From JAISXK01 sp031549625 (lineage in GTDB: Bacteria > Bacillota > Clostridia > Christensenellales > CAG-138), in NCBI GenBank assembly GCA_031549625.1, contig JAVBPK010000084.1:1-7162 (forward strand): a stretch of 7,162 nt of DNA. Direction: 5' to 3'. Shown here one piece after another: positions 1 to 6,174 of the stretch; position 1 is the first letter of the stretch, and each line of letters opens with the position of its first letter. A model generated the notes under the pieces. It was not told the origin of the DNA, searched no databases, and saw nothing but the letters and a program-made list of their open reading frames with translations. The position numbers were made by a program, and so were the translations under genes.

Positions 1-100
1 TGTTTTCTTTATTGTTTTTTAAATAAAATTTCTGTTTTTCCAAAATTTTATAATAAAAAAAAAAATTTAACCAAATTACTTTTTTATCTTGTGTTGGGGG
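1..100. other. AT-rich non-coding stretch
   Basis: This is very AT-rich DNA with long A and T runs (for example around 54-65) and no plausible gene. It lies downstream of the pseudouridine synthase gene and beyond the modular repeat. The stretch from 1 to 369 has no supported gene; its other contents are listed as separate repeat and hairpin entries. The T-rich minus strand here could help end transcription coming from the right, but I see no single clear terminator. Confidence 0.5.
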
Positions 101-196
101 GGGTGGGGGGCTCTGCTCCCCACTTAAAATAAAAAAAAATTCCCATCTTCCTCTGGTGTTTTGCCCGCCGGTGCGGCGCAGCGCAGCGGTGGATAT

Positions 197-266
197 AGCA
201 AAACGCCGTGCGTTTCCCGCATGCCGGAGTAAGCAAAACACCGTGTGGTTCCCGCATGCCGGATAT
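197..266. repeat. Two tandem 35-bp imperfect repeats
   Basis: The units at 197-231 and 232-266 both begin AGCAAAAC and both contain the block TTCCCGCATGCCGGA. They differ at a few positions, mainly in the middle and the last bases. Related units occur on the opposite strand at 6826-6860 (35 bp) and, more decayed, at 6794-6825 (32 bp). Each unit can form a short hairpin around the GGGAA block. There is no unique spacer between units, so this is not a CRISPR array. Confidence 0.75.
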
Positions 267-271
267 TGTAC

Positions 272-307
272 GGGCGGCTACACGCTTCGCGTGCGGCCCC
301 GCCGCCC
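272..307. repeat. Strong two-part inverted repeat (left hairpin module)
   Basis: GGGCGGC at 272-278 pairs with GCCGCCC at 301-307, and inside it CACGC (281-285) pairs with GCGTG (289-293) around a TTC loop. An asymmetric internal loop separates the two stems. The same structure recurs at 7061-7096 on the other side of the window. It can form as RNA from either strand or as a DNA cruciform. There is no T-run next to it, so it is not a typical intrinsic terminator. Confidence 0.75.
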
Positions 308-331
308 ATTGAAAGCCTTCGGGTTCGAAAA

Positions 332-362
332 GGAGCTTTCGTCCCCTCCATAAGCCTGCTCC
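332..362 (-). terminator. Weak candidate terminator after the pseudouridine synthase gene
   Basis: On the minus strand, GGAGC (362-358) can pair with GCTCC (336-332), followed directly by TTTT. The stem has only 5 bp, the loop is 21 bases and the T-run is short, so this is a weak candidate. It starts 8 bases after the TAG stop of the gene. The larger repeat hairpin just beyond (307-272) may also contribute. Confidence 0.25.
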
Positions 363-369
363 ACTTTGC

Positions 370-1767
370 CTAAAACACCCGCCTGACGTCCAACGCAAAC
401 GGGCAAACAAAACAAACCCCATCCAAATACGCCAACAGGCTCTCATCTTCCGGTACGCGTAACAGCAGGCGCGCCGCGAGCAACAGCTGCCTTCTGCAAT
501 GCATGTCGCTGTTCACCTCTCGCAAACCATATGCGTCATCACCAAGCACGGGGTGCCCAACATGGGCAAGATGCGCGCGAATCTGATGCGTGCGCCCGGT
601 AAAAAGGCGCACGTCCAGCAGGGAAAAGGAAGCATTCTCCAAAACAACGCGGTATCCTGTACAAATCTCCTTTGCTCCGGCATGCGGCTCATCAAAAACG
701 GTCAGCCGCCGCGCATAGGGGCCGTCCGCCGCCTTTTCAGCCCATGCGCGCAGGGTGTCCTCCTTGCAGGGCATACGCCCGCATACCACGCAAGCATAAT
801 GCTTTTCTGTTCCTTCCGCACGCAAAGCAGCGGTAAGAGCCGCCCCCGCGGCCTCGCTCCGCGCAAAAAGCAATACGCCTTCGGTGTTTGCGTCCAGCCT
901 GTGTACGGGGAAAAGCGGCCCGAAATATGGCTCCAGCCGCGCTTGCAGCGAATCTTCGCCCGCGTCCGCGCGTGTAACTTCTATGCCCGCGCGTTTGGCT
1001 ACGGCCAAAACATGCTTGTCGGCAGCGATCACATAGCAGGCTGCATGCACCGGCAGCCCGCTCAGCTGCGCCGCATAAGGCGCAAACGCGCCGGAAAGCG
1101 GTGGAATCGAGAAAAACTCCAACCTCTCCTTGCGTGTGGGGTGCAAAAAGGAAAGCGCATACGCCCAAAGCGCAATTTGTCCTTTAGCCGCCCGCGGGTG
1201 GTACCGCTGATCGCAAACGATCGGACAGCCATGCGCGGCAAGCTGGGCGCGAATTTGATGTTTTCGCCCCGTGAAAAGCTCGATATCCAGCAGCGCTTGG
1301 CCTTCGCCACAACCAATGCGGTGGCAGCGGAGCTTGGCCGGTTTTGCGTCGCGCCGGTCCGCCTCTTTCGCAATCTCCTCCAGAGAGGAAAAAACCTGTA
1401 CTTTTGGCATAGAATCTCTGCATAAGAGATAATCGGAATATTCCTCCACATTCGGAAGCGCGCCATCCACGACCGCAACATAATGCTTGCGCACATCGCG
1501 GCTTTGAAATTGCGCGCTCAATCGGGCGGCGGCTTTGCTTGTCCGCGCAAAAATCATGACGCCACCCACAGGTCTGTCCAGCCTGTGGCAAAGGCCAAGG
1601 TACACATCCCCGGGTTTATGATAAGTTTCTTTTATATATTGCTTGAGAAGAGTTAGAAGATCGGTATCGCCGGACGAATCTGCCTGTACCGGCAGGTTTG
1701 GTGGCTTCACCACCACGAGGATATGATTATCCTCATACAGAATTTCACAGGGAAGCTGAACGCTCAT
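370..1767 (-). CDS. Tandem RluA-type pseudouridine synthase (two catalytic domains)
   Basis: This is probably an RNA-modifying enzyme that isomerises uridines to pseudouridine in rRNA or tRNA in the cytoplasm. The protein has 465 residues and two complete RluA-family domains in one chain, roughly residues 1-237 and 240-465. Domain 1 has HRLDRPVGG with the catalytic Asp at about 64, and later LFTGRKHQIRAQLAAHG. Domain 2 has HRLDANTEG with its Asp at about 292, and later LFTGRTHQIRAHLAHVGHP. Both therefore look active. Single-domain RluA proteins are usually about 230-330 residues, and no S4 domain is visible. The chosen ATG (1767-1765) overlaps the TGA of the upstream methyltransferase as ATGA, which suggests translational coupling. 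Another ATG two codons earlier (1773), just after GGAAGGG, is an equally good alternative, and a TTG lies at 1797. The substrate positions cannot be read from the sequence. The family call is firm; the exact start and target are not. Confidence 0.92.
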   Translation of the reverse strand: MSVQLPCEILYEDNHILVVVKPPNLPVQADSSGDTDLLTLLKQYIKETYHKPGDVYLGLCHRLDRPVGGVMIFARTSKAAARLSAQFQSRDVRKHYVAVVDGALPNVEEYSDYLLCRDSMPKVQVFSSLEEIAKEADRRDAKPAKLRCHRIGCGEGQALLDIELFTGRKHQIRAQLAAHGCPIVCDQRYHPRAAKGQIALWAYALSFLHPTRKERLEFFSIPPLSGAFAPYAAQLSGLPVHAACYVIAADKHVLAVAKRAGIEVTRADAGEDSLQARLEPYFGPLFPVHRLDANTEGVLLFARSEAAGAALTAALRAEGTEKHYACVVCGRMPCKEDTLRAWAEKAADGPYARRLTVFDEPHAGAKEICTGYRVVLENASFSLLDVRLFTGRTHQIRAHLAHVGHPVLGDDAYGLREVNSDMHCRRQLLLAARLLLRVPEDESLLAYLDGVCFVCPFALDVRRVF

Positions 1768-2615
1768 TTCCATTCCGCCCTTCCCGAAGCGCCGCAAGGT
1801 AAAAATACGCCCTTTCGCCGCTCCACCGGCAAGCCGATCTCATCCGCGGAAATGCGCGCGCCGCTTTTACCAAGCGTAACGCGCAGCACAGAGGACAACA
1901 CGCTGGCTGAAAGGCCGGTCGTGTATGAATTGATGAGAAAAAACGCGGGGTTGTCCGAAAGCAGCGAAGCCGCCGCCTCTACGAGCGGGTACAAATGCTG
2001 CTCGATCTTCCAAAGCTCGCCGCTCGGCCCTCGCCCGTAGCTCGGCGGATCCATCAGTATTCCATCGTAATGGTTGCCGCGCCGTATTTCGCGCTGCACA
2101 AACTTCAGTACGTCGTCCACCAGGAAACGCACGGGATTATCCGCAAGGCCGGATTGCGCCAAATTCTCTTTTGCCCATTGCACCATCCCCTTTGCAGCAT
2201 CCACATGCAGCACTTCGGCCCCAGCCGCCGCACACGCGCAAGTAGCACCGCCCGTGTAAGCAAAAAGGTTCAATACCCGCGCATGGGGCCTTTGGCGCAG
2301 CTGTTCACGCATCCAATCCCAGTTTACTGCCTGTTCCGGAAAAAGCCCGGTGTGCTTAAAGCCGGTTGGCCGCACAATAAAGCGCAAATCGTTATAAGAG
2401 ATAACCCAGCTTTCCGGCAGCTGGCAAAAGAAATCCCAGTGCCCGCCACCCTGCGCGGAACGAATGTAGTGCGCGTCGCATGCCGTTTCCCCGTGCATGG
2501 GCCATATAGCCTGCGGGTCGGGCCGTAAAAGCGTAACATCCCCCCAACGTTCCAGTTTCTCGCCGTCGCCGGCGTCCAGCAGCGTGTAATCACGCCAGTC
2601 CTTCGAAAAATACAT
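1764..2615 (-). CDS. Class I SAM-dependent methyltransferase, RlmI-like (COG1092)
   Basis: This is a 283-residue methyltransferase, probably acting on RNA. The N-terminal part (residues 1-105) is the family-specific region, containing IWPMHGE and a later FKHTGLFPEQ segment. The Rossmann fold follows: the SAM-binding motif VLNLFAYTGGAT (about 114-125), an acidic residue in VLHVDAAKG (135-143) and the catalytic-loop motif GILMDPPSYGRGP (185-197). The DPPSYGRG form is typical of the RlmI/RlmK group that methylates 23S rRNA, but the N-terminal PUA domain of RlmI is absent, so the exact target is unknown. The start at 2615 is preceded by AGAAGGGG at good spacing; the frame is open further up to 2654 but that start has no such signal. 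Its stop overlaps the start of the tandem pseudouridine synthase by four bases (ATGA), so the two are probably made together as an RNA-modification pair. Confidence 0.9.
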   Translation of the reverse strand: MYFSKDWRDYTLLDAGDGEKLERWGDVTLLRPDPQAIWPMHGETACDAHYIRSAQGGGHWDFFCQLPESWVISYNDLRFIVRPTGFKHTGLFPEQAVNWDWMREQLRQRPHARVLNLFAYTGGATCACAAAGAEVLHVDAAKGMVQWAKENLAQSGLADNPVRFLVDDVLKFVQREIRRGNHYDGILMDPPSYGRGPSGELWKIEQHLYPLVEAAASLLSDNPAFFLINSYTTGLSASVLSSVLRVTLGKSGARISADEIGLPVERRKGVFLPCGASGRAEWK

Positions 2616-2640
2616 AGGATCCCCTTCTTGCGTTGTAAAA

Positions 2641-2671
2641 TAAAGACAAAACATTGGCCTCCGAAAGGAGG
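2641..2671 (-). terminator. Weak candidate terminator between the membrane protein and the methyltransferase
   Basis: On the minus strand a CCTCC/GGAGG stem (2671-2667 with 2662-2658) closes on a four-base TTTC loop and is followed by a T-rich but interrupted run (about 2656-2641). It lies about 50 bases after the membrane protein gene. The T-run is broken, so termination would be partial at best, and read-through into the methyltransferase gene remains possible. The spacer 2616-2723 holds no other feature I can support. Confidence 0.3.
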
Positions 2672-2723
2672 AACGATAGGGCGCTTGGCCTATTCTATTG
2701 GAGGCAGGGGAACGATGGGGCCG

Positions 2724-3773
2724 CTACTCCACATCATTGCCTGCATCCAGTGGCGGTTTGCGTTTGGTAAACCCTTCCACCAGCACGGCGAACATGCCGA
2801 GGAATATGGCGCTGTAGTAGGTGGTCAGGCGCCAGATGAGCACGGCAGGGAAGCGCAGGGCAGGGGTAAAGAGTTCGGAGAACACCATATAGAAGCCGCC
2901 TTCGCTGGCGATGGATGCGCCGGGCAGGGGAATAAAGCTAACGCAAATATACAGCAGCGCCTGCAAAAGCACAATATGCCAAATGCCGTAGGTATCGAAA
3001 CCGAGCCCTCGGTAGATAAAATACGTTACGGCCATGTAGCAAAAAGCCTCGGCGGTGGCCACAAGGAATATGCAAAGCATGCCGAGCCGGTGTAAAAAGG
3101 CAAATTGGACCGCTTCGCGGAAGTCGGCAAGGGTACGGGCCCAGGATGCATGCAAGCTGGCAGCGCGGTCAGGCTTACGGATGATGCGCCGTTTTTCCAG
3201 AAAGCGCAAGATGGCCTCGCCCATGCGAAAAACAAAATCCGGCTTGAAAAAGGCAAGGCCGGCAAGGGCGATCGTGCTCAAGAATATGAGAAACCCTATA
3301 AAGTATAACACAAGTATGGGGATTGGCCGGCCAAAAAGCAGCTCAGGCACAAAAATCATGCCGGCAAGGCCAAATAAAGTGATGGTAAGCTGCCAAGCGA
3401 GAAATTTAAGAACCAGAACGCAGGTAGCGGCGCCGACTGACATGCCGTACTTGCGCATTTGGAGAACTTGCATAGGTTGCCCGCCAGAAGAAAAGGGCGT
3501 TAGCGCGCTGTAAAAAAAGCCGATCATGGTGGTACGCAGGCTGCGCCCAAAGGGCTGGGGTGTGCCAAGGTAGAGGCAGGCCAGCTGATACATCAATATA
3601 TCAAAATAGTAATACAGCAGGATGCTGCCCAAAGAGGCAATAAACCAATAGGGATCGATTTGCTTCAAAACGGCAGGTAAATCGTTGACGTGCGGGTCGA
3701 GCAAGGCGAAGAGCGCAAGCACCAGCAGCGGTAGTAAAACGAGTAAAAGTTTTTTCCATCTCCCTTTGCGCAT
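2724..3773 (-). CDS. LPG-synthase transmembrane-domain (UPF0104 / flippase-like) membrane protein
   Basis: This is a 349-residue polytopic inner-membrane protein. It starts with a basic stretch (MRKGRWKK) and a hydrophobic segment at about 9-25, and has further likely membrane segments at about 42-65, 82-95, 113-142, 150-176, 228-254, 262-282 and 303-333. Family signatures are SALTPFSSGGQPMQVLQ (89-105), IPLPGASIASEGGF (281-294) and LIWRLTTYY (312-320). These match the membrane part of lysylphosphatidylglycerol synthase MprF and stand-alone UPF0104/YbhN-like proteins. The cytoplasmic aminoacyl-transferase domain of MprF is missing, so it is not a full MprF; a role in moving lipids or lipid-linked molecules is inferred from the family only. 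A loop at about 177-227 is rich in Arg and Lys. The ATG at 3773 follows GAGGTG at short spacing. It lies downstream of a possible promoter and 108 bp before the methyltransferase gene. Confidence 0.9.
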   Translation of the reverse strand: MRKGRWKKLLLVLLPLLVLALFALLDPHVNDLPAVLKQIDPYWFIASLGSILLYYYFDILMYQLACLYLGTPQPFGRSLRTTMIGFFYSALTPFSSGGQPMQVLQMRKYGMSVGAATCVLVLKFLAWQLTITLFGLAGMIFVPELLFGRPIPILVLYFIGFLIFLSTIALAGLAFFKPDFVFRMGEAILRFLEKRRIIRKPDRAASLHASWARTLADFREAVQFAFLHRLGMLCIFLVATAEAFCYMAVTYFIYRGLGFDTYGIWHIVLLQALLYICVSFIPLPGASIASEGGFYMVFSELFTPALRFPAVLIWRLTTYYSAIFLGMFAVLVEGFTKRKPPLDAGNDVE

Positions 3774-3789
3774 CTACACCTCGAATCGG

Positions 3790-3819
3790 CGGGACGGGGA
3801 GCCCCTGTTTCGTTTCCCG
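3790..3819 (-). promoter_or_regulatory. Hairpin in the leader of the membrane protein gene
   Basis: CGGGA (3790-3794) and TCCCG (3815-3819) form an outer stem with an inner GGG/CCC stem (3796-3798 with 3803-3805). It lies just ahead of the ribosome binding site (3782-3777). If transcription starts near 3815-3820 it would sit at the 5' end of the message, where it could stabilise the RNA or modulate translation. The structure is seen; the role is a guess. Confidence 0.3.
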
Positions 3820-3853
3820 ATTAATGTATAATACTCTACCATGCTCAATGTTG
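3820..3853 (-). promoter_or_regulatory. Candidate promoter for the membrane protein gene
   Basis: This AT-rich stretch lies between the terminator of the preceding unit and the membrane protein gene. On the minus strand TTGAGC (3848-3843) lies 17 bases before ATTAAT (3825-3820); TATTAT (3833-3828) and TATACA (3830-3825) are other possible -10 elements with poorer -35 partners. No single arrangement is a strong match, but a promoter is expected here because a terminator precedes it. Confidence 0.3.
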
Positions 3854-3960
3854 CCATTCAAGCACCCCAATGAAACATAGTTTTGCCAATTTTGAAAATA
3901 AAATATGAATAAACGTGAAAAGCGGCATAATCTAAAAAAAGAGAGGCTGCCTCGCCGCAT

Positions 3961-3990
3961 AAAAAAACCGCCGTGTAAAAAGGGCGGCGG
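3961..3990 (-). terminator. Intrinsic terminator after the DNA methyltransferase gene
   Basis: On the minus strand CCGCCG (3990-3985) pairs with CGGCGG (3973-3968) around an 11-base loop and is followed directly by seven Ts (3967-3961). It begins 33 bases after the stop codon of the DNA methyltransferase gene. A second, weaker candidate follows at once: a GAGG/CCTC mini-hairpin (3953-3943) and another run of seven Ts (3940-3934). Together they mark the end of the darA-MATE-methyltransferase unit. Confidence 0.85.
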
Positions 3991-4023
3991 CATGCGCAAA
4001 ACATATCCGGCAAAGGCAAAAGG

Positions 4024-4701
4024 CTACACGTAAATATCCGCGCCTATAAAATTACGTCCGCAAGCGGAGCAGGCGGCCAGCACCGAATAGCTGCCCGAGG
4101 CGGGGTCCAGCACCCAGTCGCCCGGTTGAGTCACAGCCAGCAGCAAACGTTTTTGCAATTCCAGAGGCTTCTCATGCGTGTGCGTTTTGGCGCCGACGCG
4201 CTCCTGCCAAACGTCGGGAATGGCGTGATCCATCCAAACGCCGCGCGCTCGTTTGGGCCGCTTTTGCAAAACGAGCAGGTATTCCGAGCGCCGGCGGGTG
4301 CGGTAGCCCATGCCGATGCGCTGTTTGTCCCAGACAATCATATCCACAAGCTCCAGTTCCGTGCCGGAGAACCAGGGGAGCGTGCCCTCACAAAGGTGAA
4401 ATTTGTCCACCCAAAGAAAAAGGTGCCCGCTGGGCCGCAAGGCGCGGCCGATCGCCTGTATAAAGGCAAGGATGGTATCCGGCTGCATTTGGGGCAGGCT
4501 GGCGCGGGCATGGCCGCGAAGAACGCCTTCGTTGCCATAGGCCAGCTTGTCGAGCACGCCGCGGTATTGCGGGTCGAAAAAAGCGGCGGCAATGGAAGAG
4601 TCGCGGAGGGCGGCAAGCAAAGCGAGGCCATCCATGCGGTTTGGCGCGTTTAGCGAGCATTGTGCGCCCGCAAGCAAAGGGGAATTGTCAATGATCGCCA
4701 T
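4024..4701 (-). CDS. Small DNA adenine/cytosine-N4 methyltransferase, no restriction partner visible
   Basis: This is a 225-residue SAM-dependent DNA methyltransferase of the N6-adenine/N4-cytosine type. The catalytic motif AAFFDPQYRG (39-48) comes first; DPQY is a variant of the D/N-PP-Y/F motif IV. It is followed by LRPSGHLFLWVDKFHL (88-103), a middle region with IGMGYRTRRRSEYLLVLQK (129-147), THTHEKPLELQKRLL (173-187, motif X) and the SAM motif VLDPASGSYSVLAAC (197-211) with GRNFIGADI (215-223). Catalytic motif before SAM motif is the beta-class order. The protein ends right after motif II, so it is short, with little room for a target-recognition domain. The ATG at 4701 follows a run of seven Gs at 4 bases; the frame opens further to 4779 but that ATG has no binding site. 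No endonuclease gene is in the window, so it may be an orphan regulatory or phage-derived enzyme. Its stop is followed by a strong terminator. Confidence 0.88.
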   Translation of the reverse strand: MAIIDNSPLLAGAQCSLNAPNRMDGLALLAALRDSSIAAAFFDPQYRGVLDKLAYGNEGVLRGHARASLPQMQPDTILAFIQAIGRALRPSGHLFLWVDKFHLCEGTLPWFSGTELELVDMIVWDKQRIGMGYRTRRRSEYLLVLQKRPKRARGVWMDHAIPDVWQERVGAKTHTHEKPLELQKRLLLAVTQPGDWVLDPASGSYSVLAACSACGRNFIGADIYV

Positions 4702-4788
4702 AAAGCCCCCCCAAAACAGGGAAAAACAACCAAAAAGCCCCCTCTGTTTTATACGCAATCCCCGAAATTGGAGCCCCATATAGCCGCA

Positions 4789-6156
4789 TCAAGCAATCAC
4801 CTGCTTTGTTTTCCACGCGCCGCTGAGGTATCGTGCCAGGAATATAAGCGCGCGCAAAGTCCAATCCATGTACATGCCATACCAAACGCCCATCAGGCCC
4901 ACATGCAGCACATAGCAGAAGAGGTAGCCCATGCCGATGCGGCAAATCCACATAGATAATACGGAAACCGTCATGGTGAAGCGGGCGTCGCCGGCGGCGC
5001 GCAGCACATTAGCAAACGGAAAGGCCATCGGCCAGACGACGAGGCTGATGGCGGCGGAGGTACGCGTAAAGCGTATGCCCCACGCGGTGGCCTCGGGCCC
5101 AAGGTGAAAAGCCTGCATGCAGGGCGCGGCAAACAAAAAGGCGAGGACATACAGCGCGCTGCTGGAAAGGTAGATGTATTTCATCAGTCGTTTGGTGTTG
5201 TATTGCATTTGTTCGATATCGCGCGCGCCGATGCATTGGCCGACTACGGTGATGATGGCGAGGGATATGGCGGAACCGGGCACGTTCGCAAGATTGGTTA
5301 TTTGCGAGGCGGCGGCGTTGGCGGCGATAGCGACCGTGCCAAACGTGGTCACGATGCTTTGCACAAGGATGCGGCCGAGGTGGAACATGCCGTTCTCCAG
5401 GCCGCTTGGTACGCCGATTTTTAGGATGTTTTTCACAATTTGCGGATAAAACTCGAAATGCGTCAGCTCGCGCACAAACAATATGTTCCGCGTATTGCGG
5501 ATGAGCACCAGCAGCACGACCGCGGCCACGATGCGCGAAAGCAGCGAAGCGATGGCAGCACCCGCAGAGCCCATTTTATAGGCATATATTAATATTGCAT
5601 TGCCGCCAATATTGACGATATTCATAAGAAGTGAGATAAACATCGTCACTTTGGAGTTGCCCATAGAGCGGAAGATAGCCGCAGCGGAGTTATACATAGC
5701 GGCAAAGGGAAACGAAAGCGCGGTAATCCAGCAATAGGCAAGCGCGTTGCGCATGACGTCCGGCTCCAAAGCGCCGAATACTGCCCGCAGGAGCGGCTGA
5801 CGAAAAGCAAGCAAAAGCGCGGCGAGCACCATGGCGACGGCGGTGGTCACGTAGATGAGCTGCTTGGAAGCGGTGCGCGCGTTTTTGATTTCAGAGCGGC
5901 CGATATACTGGGAAACGACAACAGCGCCGCCTGAAGCAAGGGCAGCGATAACAAAGAGGATGAGGTTGTTGATGCCGTCCACCAAAGCAACGCCGGAAAT
6001 GGCTGCCTCGCCCACGGACGAGACCATGACCGTATCGGCCATACCCACGGTCATGTCGAGCAGGCGCTCAATAACGAGCGGAATTATCAGCGTGAGCAAA
6101 GCTTTTTTGGTGAATAGGGCGGGGCGGCCGGCAAAGGTTTCCTGTTGTAATTCCAT
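4789..6156 (-). CDS. MATE family efflux transporter
   Basis: This is a 455-residue membrane protein, the usual length for the multidrug and toxic-compound extrusion family (about 12 membrane segments). It exports drugs or metabolites in exchange for Na+ or H+; which ion and substrate cannot be read here. Typical signatures are IPLVIERLLDMTVGMADTVM (25-44), a VSQYIGR segment (81-87), and the two half-repeats RSMGNSKVTMFISLLMNIVN (163-182) and LRAAGDARFTMTVSVLSM (385-402), which match the two-bundle symmetry of MATE proteins. SGLENGMFHLGRI (251-263) opens the second half. The start at 6156 lacks a clear Shine-Dalgarno sequence. It lies only 18 bp after the darA-like gene, and an in-frame TGA and TAA lie just upstream, so translation may depend on coupling with that gene. 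The next Met codons fall inside the first membrane segment. The next gene starts 87 bp further on, with no terminator between. Confidence 0.95.
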   Translation of the reverse strand: MELQQETFAGRPALFTKKALLTLIIPLVIERLLDMTVGMADTVMVSSVGEAAISGVALVDGINNLILFVIAALASGGAVVVSQYIGRSEIKNARTASKQLIYVTTAVAMVLAALLLAFRQPLLRAVFGALEPDVMRNALAYCWITALSFPFAAMYNSAAAIFRSMGNSKVTMFISLLMNIVNIGGNAILIYAYKMGSAGAAIASLLSRIVAAVVLLVLIRNTRNILFVRELTHFEFYPQIVKNILKIGVPSGLENGMFHLGRILVQSIVTTFGTVAIAANAAASQITNLANVPGSAISLAIITVVGQCIGARDIEQMQYNTKRLMKYIYLSSSALYVLAFLFAAPCMQAFHLGPEATAWGIRFTRTSAAISLVVWPMAFPFANVLRAAGDARFTMTVSVLSMWICRIGMGYLFCYVLHVGLMGVWYGMYMDWTLRALIFLARYLSGAWKTKQVIA

Positions 6157-6174
6157 ACCAATGTTCGACCGTTA

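Larger units (their letters stand above)
101..326 (-). repeat. Left copy of modular dispersed repeat (hairpin module, 35-bp units, T-rich module)
   Basis: Read on the minus strand, this stretch has three parts. First is a 61-bp hairpin module (326-266), then two imperfect 35-bp units (266-197), then a module (overlapping the last unit, 224-101) that ends in a T-rich tract and a GGGG/CCCC hairpin (107-121). The first and third parts recur at the other end of the window in the opposite orientation: the hairpin module at 7042-7102 (60 of 61 bases identical) and the third module at 6833-6963 (a few differences plus changes in the T-rich part). Two diverged copies outside genes fit a dispersed intergenic repeat family. 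I do not recognise the family by name. It carries no transposase, so it would have to be moved by other means if mobile. Confidence 0.8.

Noticed and set aside
197..266. Possible CRISPR array
   Set aside because: The units touch each other with no unique spacers, are imperfect, and no cas gene is present.
101..326. Insertion sequence with its own transposase
   Set aside because: The repeats are too short and hold no transposase, so only non-autonomous or recombination-driven spread is possible.
84..446. Minus-strand open frames across the left repeat
   Set aside because: They run through the repeat modules and the end of the synthase gene in another frame. The products are Arg-, Pro- and Ala-rich without any recognisable domain.
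499..1425. Long plus-strand open frame of 308 codons
   Set aside because: It lies antisense inside the tandem pseudouridine synthase, whose motifs are clear. The translated product shows no family features.
1995..2528. Plus-strand open frame of 177 codons
   Set aside because: It is antisense to the RlmI-like methyltransferase and has no family features.
3827..3832. Perfect TATAAT on the plus strand
   Set aside because: No acceptable -35 element precedes it and no plus-strand gene follows. The AT-rich spacer explains it.
4126..4653. Plus-strand open frame of 175 codons
   Set aside because: It is antisense to the DNA methyltransferase, whose motifs and terminator support the minus strand.
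4702..4779. Longer start for the DNA methyltransferase
   Set aside because: The ATG at 4779 has no ribosome binding site, and the added residues are not part of the family. The ATG at 4701 follows a G-run at good distance.
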